From assembly GCA_937900985.1 (NCBI GenBank), contig CALCGM010000478.1, forward strand, positions 1 through 8,653: a stretch of 8,653 nt of DNA, written 5' to 3'. The number at the start of each line of letters is the position of its first letter. Within the stretch, counting starts at the first letter, position 1. Positions 1 to 7,192 of this stretch are shown piece after piece. The DNA is from an uncultured Planctomycetaceae bacterium. GTDB lineage: Bacteria; Planctomycetota; Planctomycetia; Pirellulales; UBA1268. Made by a program: the position numbers and the translations under genes. Below the pieces are notes generated by a model. The model was not told the origin of the DNA, made no database searches, and worked only from the letters and a program-made list of their open reading frames with translations.

Positions 1-2
1 CC

Positions 3-38
3 GACTACATCCTCAAAGTGCTTGAAATCCCGGCGTAA
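3..38 (+). CDS. Possible 3' end of an upstream plus-strand gene (partial)
   Basis: One plus-strand frame is open from the window edge and reads DYILKVLEIPA before a TAA stop. The short peptide has a normal protein-like composition and could be the C-terminus of a gene lying mostly outside the window. Twelve codons are too few to name a family. It overlaps the 3' end of the minus-strand ORF at 13-201, so the two would be convergent with about 26 bp of overlap, and one of them may be spurious. Confidence 0.25.
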   Translation, partial: DYILKVLEIPA

Positions 39-201
39 AGTATGCGTCGGCCCTGCGATCGCCCCAGGCCTGCAGGCCAGTCATCGCAATTGCCTTCTCC
101 CAAGCATCTCGTTCAAAGTCATAGCCATATCGTGCTGAGCTATTATTCAACGTAAAGCTTGTTACCCGGGCGACCAGCTGGTCTACGTCCTGACGTTTCA
201 T
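13..201 (-). CDS. Small hypothetical protein (62 aa)
   Basis: The frame begins MKRQDVDQLVARVTSF and ends YFTPGFQAL before TGA. The ATG at 199-201 is preferred because GGAG (plus-strand ctcc at 211-214) lies 9 nt upstream of it. A GTG at 226-228 would add nine residues but has no comparable ribosome site. There is no signal peptide or membrane segment. The composition is mixed and charged (several Asp, Arg and Trp residues), as expected of a small soluble domain, and the DNA is less GC-rich than the large gene next door. I do not recognise the family. It could be a real small protein or a truncated remnant, since a copy of the dispersed repeat lies just upstream (260-291). Confidence 0.4.
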   Translation of the reverse strand: MKRQDVDQLVARVTSFTLNNSSARYGYDFERDAWEKAIAMTGLQAWGDRRADAYFTPGFQAL

Positions 202-259
202 AACAAAATGCTCCAATTCAATGCTCACTTGACGGCATTGCTGTTAGGAAAAAGAGAAA

Positions 260-344
260 GGATAGCCCGCCCAATGGCACTTCGGCAACGGAGCCGCTCA
301 TCATCGGGGAGACCGTTGCGGAAGAGGCATTGACCTGGCTATCC
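260..344. repeat. Imperfect inverted repeat made of two copies of a dispersed 32-bp repeat
   Basis: Arm 260-291 (starting ggatagcccgcc, ending gcaacgg) and arm 313-344 (starting ccgttgcgg, ending ggctatcc) are reverse complements with 26 of 32 positions matching around a 21-nt spacer. Each arm matches the third copy at 7193-7224 at 29 of 32 positions, so the third copy is closer to both arms than they are to each other. This indicates two independent copies of one repeat family in opposite orientation, not an ordinary hairpin. Each arm, read 5'-ccgttgc...ctatcc, points toward the next gene. Confidence 0.75.
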
Positions 345-453
345 CTGTAAACCTCCGTACACTCTTCGCGAGGCATCGCGGTTCGCCGCTGGCTGATCGC
401 AAGGCCCGTCGGCGATGAAGGGTATTCTGATTGGGTCGGTTCGCTTGGTGCCT

Positions 454-458
454 AGGAG
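454..458 (+). promoter_or_regulatory. Ribosome binding site of the large fusion gene
   Basis: AGGAG lies 11 nt upstream of the ATG at 470. It decides the start: the frame could open at TTG 431, but that start has no such site and would place 13 extra residues in front of a well-formed lipoprotein signal peptide. Confidence 0.65.
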
Positions 459-469
459 AAAAACCCACG

Positions 470-3400
470 ATGCGTCTCGCTTCAATGCTGATGTTTATGC
501 GGAGTGCCCTGCTGGTGACACTCGGGCTCGCTGCGTGCCAATCCGGCCCGCTGCGGGCAGACGAGGCTCGCATCCCCGGCCCCCAGCCAGATGGCTCGGT
601 GGTGCTGCCCAATCAGTGGTCGCTGCGGCCGGTGGGTCGGCAGCTGACCGTGGGCGACTTCCCGGTCAACATAGCGATGCACCCGGCTGGCTCCCACGCC
701 GTCGTGCTCCACTGCGGCTACGGCCAGCATGAGCTGATCGTGCTCGACCTCACGAGCCGTGGCATCCTCAGCCGCACGGCCGTGCCGGAAGCCTTCTACG
801 GCGTGTCGTTCGACGCGTCGGGTGAGCGGCTCTTCTGCTCTGGGAGCAGCGATGAGGTCGTCCACGAGTATCGCTTTGAGGCGGGGGTGCTTGTGCCAGC
901 AGGCGAGCATCCGCTCCGCGACCAGAAAGATCGCGGCATTCCCGCGGGGATCGCCCTGAGCACCGACGGCCGTCGGCTCTACGCTGCCAACCTCTGGGGC
1001 CAGAGCGTCTCAGCCGTCATGCTGCCGGCCTCCGGTGATCCGAGCGTTCGCGAGCTTTCGCTCGCTCGCGACAAGGCAGCCTCCGCACAGGTCGACACGC
1101 CGGCACCTCCGCCCACGTCGCCCGCGTTGCCCAGCCCCAACCCCGCCACCGATGACGGCGCCAGCGAACGGTCGCTCACCAAGCGGGCCGAGCAGCTGCT
1201 GGAAAACACCGACCCCAGCCTGCCCTTCCCGTATGGCTGCGTGCTTGATGAGCCCCGCAGCCGGCTCTACGTGTCGCTCTGGTCGCAGGCGGCCGTGGCC
1301 GTGATCGATCTGGAAACCTGGCAGGAGGTCGGCCGCTGGCAGGTGGAAGAGCATCCCAATGAAATGCTCCTCACACCCGACGGCAGCCGGCTGTTTGTCG
1401 CCAACGCCAACCGCAACAGCGTGTCGGTGATCAATCCCGACACCGGAGCGACCACCGAAACGCTCGTCGCCAACCTCACGCCCGATGCCCTGCCCGGCAA
1501 CACGCCCAACTCCCTCGCCCTCTCCGCAGACGGCCGCCTGTTTGTTGCCAATGCCACCATCAACACGCTGGCCGTGTTTGATGTCAGCACACCCGGAGCC
1601 GCCAAGAGCATGGGCTTCATTCCCGTCGGCTGGTATCCCACGAGCGTGCGGCTGTCGGCCGACGGCGGGCGGCTGCTGGTGGCCAACGGCAAGGGCATCA
1701 TCTCCGACTCCAACCGCAACGGCCCCAAGCCGGGAATCCGTGGAGCCCCCACGCCCGACTACATCGGTCGTCTCTTCGACGGCACGGTGAGCTTCATCGA
1801 TCTGCCGACCGACGACGAAGCCTTCGCAGCGCAGATGGCGGCCTGGACGGCTGAAGCGTATCGATGCGTCCCCGAGGCTCCGTCCGAGGAGGCCCTGGCC
1901 AGCCTGGAAGGCCATCCGATTCCCAGATCCAAAAGCGACGCAAGCCCGATCACACATGTGATCTACGTCGTCAAGGAGAATCGCACCTACGACCAGATCT
2001 TCGGCGACATGCCGGAAGGCCGCGGCGACCCAACGCTCTGCCTGTTTCCGGAGAAGGTCACCCCCAATCACCATGCCCTGGCCCGCGAGTTTGTGCTGCT
2101 CGACAACTTCTATGTGGAGAGCGAGGTCAGCGCCGACGGCCACGAGTGGAGCATGGGGGCCTTTGCCACCGACTTTGTCGAGAAGCAGTGGCCGCTCGGC
2201 TACGGCCATAGCAAGAAGTTTCCCTATCCCAGCGAAGGCTCCTTTGTCGCCGCGACTCCCGCCGGTGGCTACATCTGGGACAGGGCCATCGCCGCAGGCG
2301 TGAGCGTTCGCAGCTATGGCGAGTGGGTGGCCAACGCCTCGGATCCGAACAAGCCTGGCACCGCCAAGACGCCCGCGCTCGAGGGCCGCTTCGACCCCTA
2401 CTTCCGCAGTTTCGACATGGAGTATTCCGACCTCGACCGGGCGGATCGCTTCATCGCTGAGCTTGAGCGGTTTGAGAGCGAGGGCGAGATGCCGCGGCTG
2501 CAGATTGTGCGGCTGCCCAACGACCACACCAGCGGCACGAAGCCCGGGGCCCTCACCCCCACGAGCTTCATGGCGGAGAACGACCTCGCCCTCGGCCGAA
2601 TCGTGGAGGCGGTGAGCCAGTCGTCATTCTGGCCCACCACCGCCATCTTCGTGGTGCAAGACGACGCCCAAAACGGCTCCGACCACATCGACGCCCACCG
2701 CACCGTCGCCATGGTGGCGAGCCCCTACGCCCGCCGCGGCGTGGTCGACTCCACGCTCTACTCCACCAGCTCCATGCTTCGCACGATCGAGCTGATCCTG
2801 GGCCTCGATCCGATGTCGCCGTTTGATGCCGCCGCCATGCCGATGTTTGACTGCTTCACCCGCGAAGCCGACGCCACGGCATTTGCCTGCCGGCCGGCCG
2901 AGGTCCCGCTCGACAACCTCAACGCCGACACCGCCTGGGGCGCAGCGGCGTCGCTGGCGATGGACTTCTCCCGCGAGGATGCCGCCGACGACCTGCTGCT
3001 CAACGAGATTGTCTGGCGAAGCGTTCGTGGGGCCGATTCACCGATGCCACCGCCGCGACGGGCGGCGTTTGTGTTTGTCTCCGACGACGACGACGACGAG
3101 GAAGAAGACGAAGAGGAGGAGGAAGAAGAAGAAGAAGAAGAGGAGGAGGAGGAGCAGGAAGGCGACGACGAGGACAGCCGTGAACCGCGGGAGGGCGACG
3201 CCGCCCATCAAGACAACAGCGCGGAGGCCGACGCCGTCTCCTTCAGCCTGCCGCCGGTGGCTCCGCTCCCCGAGCGGCCCAGCTTCGACCGCGATGTGAT
3301 GCCGATCCTCACCGCTCGGGGCTGCAACATGGGGGCCTGCCACGGTAAGTCGGGCGGCCAAAACGGCTTCGCCCTGTCGCTCTTCGGCTTCGACCCCGAC

Positions 3401-5398
3401 AGCGACTACTTCGCGATCACCGCCAGCGCCCGCGGCCGCCGGGTGTCGTTTGCCGCACCGGAAGAGAGCCTGCTGCTCACCAAGGGCATGGCCCTCGTGC
3501 CTCACGGAGGCGGTGTGCGGCTTGACCGCGACGGCGCTGATGCCGAGGTCCTCCGCCGCTGGATCGCGGAGGGCTGCCGCCGGGCCGGACCTGAGGAGCC
3601 AAAACTCTCGCACATTACGATCCACCCCGACCCGCGGTCGATGGCCCCCGGCGAAGAACTCCAGCTGGCGGTGATCGCCCACGACACCGACGGCTCCTCC
3701 CGCAACGTGACCGCCATCACTGCCTTCTCCTCCAACGAGCCGGTCGTCGTGGCCGTGAAGCCCGACGGCCTGCTCACCGCCGGCAAGCTGCCGGGCGAGG
3801 CGAGCATCATGGCCCGCTTCATGGGCAGCATCGCCACCTGGAACACCATCGTGCCCCGGCCCGGTGAGATCGAGCCCGATGCCTGGGACCGGCTGCCCGT
3901 CAACAACATTATCGATGAGCTCGCCTGGCCGAAACTGCGGGAGCTCAACGTGCTGCCGAGCGAGCCTGTCGATGATGCCGGTTTTCTTCGCCGGGCGAGC
4001 CTCGACGTGCTCGGTCGGCTGCCGACGCCCGCCGAGGCGAGGGCCTATCTGGCCGACACAGAGCCGATGAAGCGGGAGCGGCTCGTCGACGCGCTGCTCG
4101 CTCGGCCCGCATACGCCGACCGGCAGGCCAATCTCTGGGCCGACCTGCTGCGGCCCAATCCCTACAGGGTGGGCATCAAGCCGACCCTCGCCCTCGATAC
4201 CTTTCTGCGGGATGCCTTTGCCGCCAACCTGCCCTACGACGAGTTTGTGGCGGAGCTGCTGACAGCTGAGGGCAGCGTGTGGCGAAACGGCGCCGCGGTG
4301 ATCTACCGCGATCGCCGCTCCCCCGATGAGATCGTGACGATGGCCAGCCAGCTCTTTCTGGGCGTGCGGGTGGAGTGTGCCAAGTGCCACCAGCATCCCT
4401 TTGAGGTCTACGGGCAGAGCGACTTCTACGGCCTTGCCGCCTACTTCTCTCGGGTCGGCTATTCCGGCACCGGGCTCTCGCCGCCGATTTCCGGGGGCGA
4501 AGAGCTCGTCGTGATCAAAGACTCAGGCTCCGTTAGCCACCCGCTCACTGGTGAGTCGCTTGCCCCCAAGCCGCTGGGCGTGGCGGCCTCGGAGGCGCTT
4601 GAGCAGCCTGCCGCCGGCGTTGATCCACGCGAGGCCTTGATCGACTGGCTGACCGCCCCCGACAACCCCACCTTCGCTGCAGCCGGAGCCAACCGCATCT
4701 GGGCCGAGCTCTTCGGAATCGGCATCGTGGATCCCGTCGACGACTTCCGGGCCACCAACCCGCCGAGCAATCCTGAGCTCCTCGCGGCGCTGGCCACCTT
4801 CTTCCGCGAGAGCGGCTTCGACCAGAAGCAGCTAATAGCGCTGATCATGAAGAGCCGGCTGTATGGCCTTTCTTCCATGCCAAACGCCACCAACGCCGGT
4901 GACCATCGCAACTTCTCCCGGCACTACCGCCGCCGGCTGCGGGCAGAGCTCGTTGCCGACGCGATCGACGACGTCACAGGCGTGCCCACGAGCTACCCCG
5001 GCACGCCGCCGGGAGCCCGCGCCGTGCAGATCTGGACGCACCGCGTGGGCTCCACCTTTCTCGATGTCTTCGGCCGGCCCGACCCCAACCAGGATCCTCC
5101 CTGTGAGCGGATTGGGGATGCGACGGTCGTGCAGGCGCTGCATCTGATGAACAGCAGCCATGTGCACGAAAAAGTGATCGCCGACAGCGGCCGGGCGGCC
5201 ACGCTCGCCGCCACCGACCTGCCGCCGGAGCAGATCATCGACGAGCTCTACCTCGCCACCTACGCCCGCTTTCCCACCGATCAGGAGCGGCAGGCCCTCC
5301 TCGCCGAGTTCACCCGCGAGGGAGCCACCCGCCGCTCAGCCAGCGAAGACATCCTCTGGGCTCTGCTCAACACACCAGAGTTTGTCTACGGCAACTGA
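470..5398 (+). CDS. Giant lipoprotein fusion: YncE-type propeller, phosphoesterase, acidic linker, DUF1549/DUF1553 cytochrome
   Basis: The protein has 1642 residues. Residues 1-23 form a lipoprotein signal (R2, R11, hydrophobic stretch, LGLAAC with Cys23), predicting export and lipid anchoring. Residues about 50-450 are YVTN/YncE beta-propeller blades (HPAGSHAVVL, LTPDGSRLFVANAN, LSADGRLFVANA), interrupted by a Pro/Ala-rich insert at about 203-232. Residues about 494-800 are a phosphoesterase of the alkaline phosphatase superfamily: KENRTYDQIFGD (E503, N504), SADGHEW (S554) and VVQDDAQNGSDHIDAHR (D731, D732, H739, H743) are the likely metal and catalytic positions. After the acidic linker (872-902) come a PSCyt1-like segment (938-1030, CNMGACHG), an Ig-like segment (1047-1133), DUF1549 (about 1144-1330, CAKCHQHPF) and DUF1553 (about 1385-1642). 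The C-terminus (ALLNTPEFVYGN) looks complete. The first half matches the known two-domain YncE/phosphatase type; the second is a full planctomycete cytochrome. Substrate and electron partners are unknown. A redox and hydrolytic role at the cell envelope is inference. Confidence 0.9.
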   Translation: MRLASMLMFMRSALLVTLGLAACQSGPLRADEARIPGPQPDGSVVLPNQWSLRPVGRQLTVGDFPVNIAMHPAGSHAVVLHCGYGQHELIVLDLTSRGILSRTAVPEAFYGVSFDASGERLFCSGSSDEVVHEYRFEAGVLVPAGEHPLRDQKDRGIPAGIALSTDGRRLYAANLWGQSVSAVMLPASGDPSVRELSLARDKAASAQVDTPAPPPTSPALPSPNPATDDGASERSLTKRAEQLLENTDPSLPFPYGCVLDEPRSRLYVSLWSQAAVAVIDLETWQEVGRWQVEEHPNEMLLTPDGSRLFVANANRNSVSVINPDTGATTETLVANLTPDALPGNTPNSLALSADGRLFVANATINTLAVFDVSTPGAAKSMGFIPVGWYPTSVRLSADGGRLLVANGKGIISDSNRNGPKPGIRGAPTPDYIGRLFDGTVSFIDLPTDDEAFAAQMAAWTAEAYRCVPEAPSEEALASLEGHPIPRSKSDASPITHVIYVVKENRTYDQIFGDMPEGRGDPTLCLFPEKVTPNHHALAREFVLLDNFYVESEVSADGHEWSMGAFATDFVEKQWPLGYGHSKKFPYPSEGSFVAATPAGGYIWDRAIAAGVSVRSYGEWVANASDPNKPGTAKTPALEGRFDPYFRSFDMEYSDLDRADRFIAELERFESEGEMPRLQIVRLPNDHTSGTKPGALTPTSFMAENDLALGRIVEAVSQSSFWPTTAIFVVQDDAQNGSDHIDAHRTVAMVASPYARRGVVDSTLYSTSSMLRTIELILGLDPMSPFDAAAMPMFDCFTREADATAFACRPAEVPLDNLNADTAWGAAASLAMDFSREDAADDLLLNEIVWRSVRGADSPMPPPRRAAFVFVSDDDDDEEEDEEEEEEEEEEEEEEEQEGDDEDSREPREGDAAHQDNSAEADAVSFSLPPVAPLPERPSFDRDVMPILTARGCNMGACHGKSGGQNGFALSLFGFDPDSDYFAITASARGRRVSFAAPEESLLLTKGMALVPHGGGVRLDRDGADAEVLRRWIAEGCRRAGPEEPKLSHITIHPDPRSMAPGEELQLAVIAHDTDGSSRNVTAITAFSSNEPVVVAVKPDGLLTAGKLPGEASIMARFMGSIATWNTIVPRPGEIEPDAWDRLPVNNIIDELAWPKLRELNVLPSEPVDDAGFLRRASLDVLGRLPTPAEARAYLADTEPMKRERLVDALLARPAYADRQANLWADLLRPNPYRVGIKPTLALDTFLRDAFAANLPYDEFVAELLTAEGSVWRNGAAVIYRDRRSPDEIVTMASQLFLGVRVECAKCHQHPFEVYGQSDFYGLAAYFSRVGYSGTGLSPPISGGEELVVIKDSGSVSHPLTGESLAPKPLGVAASEALEQPAAGVDPREALIDWLTAPDNPTFAAAGANRIWAELFGIGIVDPVDDFRATNPPSNPELLAALATFFRESGFDQKQLIALIMKSRLYGLSSMPNATNAGDHRNFSRHYRRRLRAELVADAIDDVTGVPTSYPGTPPGARAVQIWTHRVGSTFLDVFGRPDPNQDPPCERIGDATVVQALHLMNSSHVHEKVIADSGRAATLAATDLPPEQIIDELYLATYARFPTDQERQALLAEFTREGATRRSASEDILWALLNTPEFVYGN
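3083..3175 (+). repeat. GAN trinucleotide tract encoding a poly-Asp/Glu linker
   Basis: Inside the fusion gene, residues 872-902 are five Asp, three Glu, one Asp, fifteen Glu and then QEGDDED. The DNA is a purine-rich run of GAC, GAA and GAG codons, including six consecutive GAA and five consecutive GAG. It sits at the boundary between the phosphoesterase half (which ends around SPMPPPRRAAFVF) and the cytochrome half (which begins around SFDRDVMPIL). It probably acts as a flexible, highly charged spacer. Because the unit is three bases, slippage would change linker length without breaking the frame. Confidence 0.9.
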
Positions 5399-5399
5399 T

Positions 5400-5630
5400 G
5401 CTCCCTCGCTGAAGCGAAAGCACATGCAGGACAGCTCGGCAAGCCGGTCCAAAAACTCGGGGCAGCGTGAACTCCACGCCGCCATTGGCTCCCGGCCGCG
5501 CCGACAGGAACGCCGGCGGGGCGTCGCCGCCTTCTTTGGCGGCAGCCGGCAGGAAGACACCGTCGGTCACGCAGGCGTGCAGGTGCACGTCGTGGTTGAT
5601 CGCCGAAACAAAGCGATGCAGGAAGGAACA
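5400..5630 (-). pseudogene. IS91-type transposase fragment
   Basis: On the minus strand, directly after an in-frame TGA at 5631-5633, the frame reads FLHRFVSAINHDVHLHACV and then TDGVFLPA. I recognise this as the 'rF.s.lN.HvHlHaCv.DGVF' segment of IS91-family (Y2 transposase) proteins. Only about 75 residues remain. There is no N-terminal zinc-finger region and no catalytic Tyr region, and the C-terminal part (LPRVFGPACRAVLHVL) drifts away from the family pattern before the frame runs antisense into the end of the fusion gene. It is therefore a remnant lying between the fusion gene and the 489-aa gene. It marks an old insertion or deletion event. The family call rests on memory of the motif. 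Confidence 0.6.
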
Positions 5631-5670
5631 TCACGGAGGTCGAGGGCTTTGCCTACGGACAGCTCGCAGC

Positions 5671-7140
5671 TCAGTAGCGCTCGAGGTCGCTCATCGCCTC
5701 TGTGAGCATGTCCTTCAGCTGGCCGCTTTCGTACGGGTCGTATTGCAGCCGTCTGTTTGTTTTCAACGGAGATACTGGCTGGTAATGACTGTCCTGAATC
5801 TTTTCACCCAACAGGAATCGTGTCTCCCGAACGAGGGTTTCATCATCGCCGATGCCCTTCAGGTGCCCGAGGATCGCCTTCGATTTGTCGCTGGGGCTGG
5901 CCCACCATTTCTTTGACCGTGTCTCGTAGGCCGTGAGTGCTTCCCTGACCTTGCGGGCCGTCCCCACGAAACGTCCCTTCGAGAAACCGTCGAAATCCGC
6001 TCCGTGGACGCCGTCGCTCTCGAGGAATGCCGGAGCCAGTTGGCTCACCTGGGACCCGTTGGTCTGCTGGTATTCCACCCTCACGTTGGTGATATCGACG
6101 CCCCGAGCCCGCAACGCCTGGATCGCCAGCGACAGCTGCTGCCGGCTCGGCTGGTAGTGGCCGCTCCAGTTGTTGATGTACTTGAGCTCACCGTCGACCA
6201 CCGTGATGCACCCCGTGCAGAGAACCTCTCGACCCTCCAGATAGCACGAGTGATAGAAGGAGCCCTTGGCGGCGTCGTAGTTCGAGTGCTTGCGAGCGTA
6301 GATATTGCGATTCAGCCCCATCGAAAACCCGGCGACTCCCAGGCCACCATTTTGTTCTTTGCCGCGGCGAGCCGGGTTGGCCGTCTTGGTGAAATCCCCT
6401 TTCTTGGTTTTCGAAATATCTTTGTACTCCGGTCCGGAGCAATCGAAGGGCTCGAGTTGGCCCTGGCCATTGGTGATCATGAGCCTGCCGCCCTCGACAT
6501 GCAGTTGACACGCCAGCGCTTCCTCGTCGCCGAGGTAGGCGAGTCGCGATGCCTTTTGGCCGTTGGCGTCCGTGTGCTTCATTTTTCCGACGTACGTGTC
6601 GACGCCGACACCGTGGGTCGACATGAAGATGAGTTGATTGCGGAGATACACGTCGATCTCGTCGCCGTTGATGCCGAAGACGCTTCCGAACACGTCGGCG
6701 GCCGCGAAATGCAGCGACCGATAGAGCGGAAACAGGGCGCAGTCGCGATCGGTTCGCAGGTTCGTGTTGCGCGTGATGCTCCTCGTGAACTGGCCCGTCA
6801 CGGTGTAGATGTCGACAAGCAGGGAGCCAAGGATGGACTGTGAGAGCTGGTTGTCGGGTGCACCCGCCTGCCGGGCGCCGGCGTGGTAACGCTCGATCGC
6901 CGCATCGACGACGAAGGGGTTGGTCAGGTCGCCGGCGACCCGCCCCTGCCCGGACAGGCGTAGATTGCTCGGGGCGACGCCACGCGGCAGGGCCGCGTCA
7001 TGCGTCCGTTGCAGATTCGTGAGGCGATTGATCGCCTTGACGATGTCGCCCTTCCAGCCGGCCAGAGACGGGATCGTCGTGTAGGGCGGAAGACCGTTCG
7101 GCTCCATGATGAGCGACCGGTGGAAGTCATCGCCCGGCAT
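5671..7140 (-). CDS. Uncharacterised 489-aa cytosolic protein with an HSxx...SGHYxP module
   Basis: The protein runs from MPGDDFHRSL to MSDLERY, without signal peptide or membrane segment. The ATG at 7138-7140 has an AAGGA site 6 nt upstream. Residues about 295-355 are the most recognisable part: FYHSCYLEGREVLCTGCI, VVDGELKYINNWSGHYQP and then a helix-like stretch (LSLAIQALRARGVDITNV). This resembles, from memory, the 'HSSF.aG..v..aG.i.v..G.l..i...SGHY.P' module seen in plant IQM-type calmodulin-binding proteins, fungal homologues and some bacterial effector-like proteins. Its biochemical role is unknown to me. The N-terminal part (residues 30-180) is probably mostly helical. Cysteines at 299, 308 and 311 lie close together. 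The gene is flanked by an IS91 fragment downstream and a repeat block upstream, and its base and codon use look less GC-biased than the fusion gene, which suggests acquired cargo. No partner gene is adjacent. Confidence 0.8.
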   Translation of the reverse strand: MPGDDFHRSLIMEPNGLPPYTTIPSLAGWKGDIVKAINRLTNLQRTHDAALPRGVAPSNLRLSGQGRVAGDLTNPFVVDAAIERYHAGARQAGAPDNQLSQSILGSLLVDIYTVTGQFTRSITRNTNLRTDRDCALFPLYRSLHFAAADVFGSVFGINGDEIDVYLRNQLIFMSTHGVGVDTYVGKMKHTDANGQKASRLAYLGDEEALACQLHVEGGRLMITNGQGQLEPFDCSGPEYKDISKTKKGDFTKTANPARRGKEQNGGLGVAGFSMGLNRNIYARKHSNYDAAKGSFYHSCYLEGREVLCTGCITVVDGELKYINNWSGHYQPSRQQLSLAIQALRARGVDITNVRVEYQQTNGSQVSQLAPAFLESDGVHGADFDGFSKGRFVGTARKVREALTAYETRSKKWWASPSDKSKAILGHLKGIGDDETLVRETRFLLGEKIQDSHYQPVSPLKTNRRLQYDPYESGQLKDMLTEAMSDLERY

Positions 7141-7146
7141 AATGTT

Positions 7147-7151
7147 TCCTT
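7147..7151 (-). promoter_or_regulatory. Ribosome binding site of the 489-aa protein gene
   Basis: AAGGA (plus-strand tcctt) lies 6 nt upstream of the ATG at 7138-7140 and supports that start. It sits inside a short perfect inverted repeat (tttcct-tc-aggaaa, 7145-7158), so a weak hairpin could cover it. AT-rich sequence just upstream (7155-7168) could hold a -10 element, but I see no matching -35. Confidence 0.5.
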
Positions 7152-7192
7152 CAGGAAATAAAATAACTGGAGAACGCGTCAGGCGGAGCAGA

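Larger units (their letters stand above)
202..469. other. Intergenic region between divergent genes, with repeat debris
   Basis: This stretch separates the small minus-strand ORF from the large plus-strand gene. It holds the imperfect inverted repeat at 260-344 and the ribosome site at 454-458. A short frame ends with a TAA at about 350 and reads ETVAEEALTWLSL. It resembles the peptide KTVAEVPLTGLS that the related repeat copy near 7193 encodes in one frame, which suggests decayed repeat-derived sequence. I found no convincing -35/-10 pair with proper spacing. Confidence 0.5.

Noticed and set aside
330..335. TTGACC in the repeat copies as a -35 promoter element
   Set aside because: No -10-like hexamer occurs 16-18 bp further on in either the copy at 313-344 or the copy at 7193-7224.
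431..469. TTG start adding 13 residues to the fusion protein
   Set aside because: No ribosome site precedes it. The ATG at 470 has AGGAG and begins a proper lipoprotein signal.
1010..2527. 505-codon minus-strand open frame
   Set aside because: It lies antisense to the propeller/phosphoesterase part of the fusion gene. The Gly/Val/His/Ala-heavy composition is typical of a shadow frame in GC-rich DNA, and the sense strand has clear domains.
3038..4396. 452-codon minus-strand open frame with a run of Leu and Phe at one end
   Set aside because: It is antisense to the acidic linker and DUF1549 region. The Leu/Phe run is just the complement of the GAN tract, not a membrane segment.
5526..5543. 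Perfect 6-bp hairpin (gccgcc, loop ttcttt, ggcggc) as terminator of the fusion gene
   Set aside because: No T-run follows it on either strand, and it falls inside the transposase fragment's coding frame (AAAKEGG).
6004..6843. 279-codon plus-strand open frame
   Set aside because: It is antisense to the 489-aa gene, which has a ribosome site, a coherent composition and a recognisable motif.
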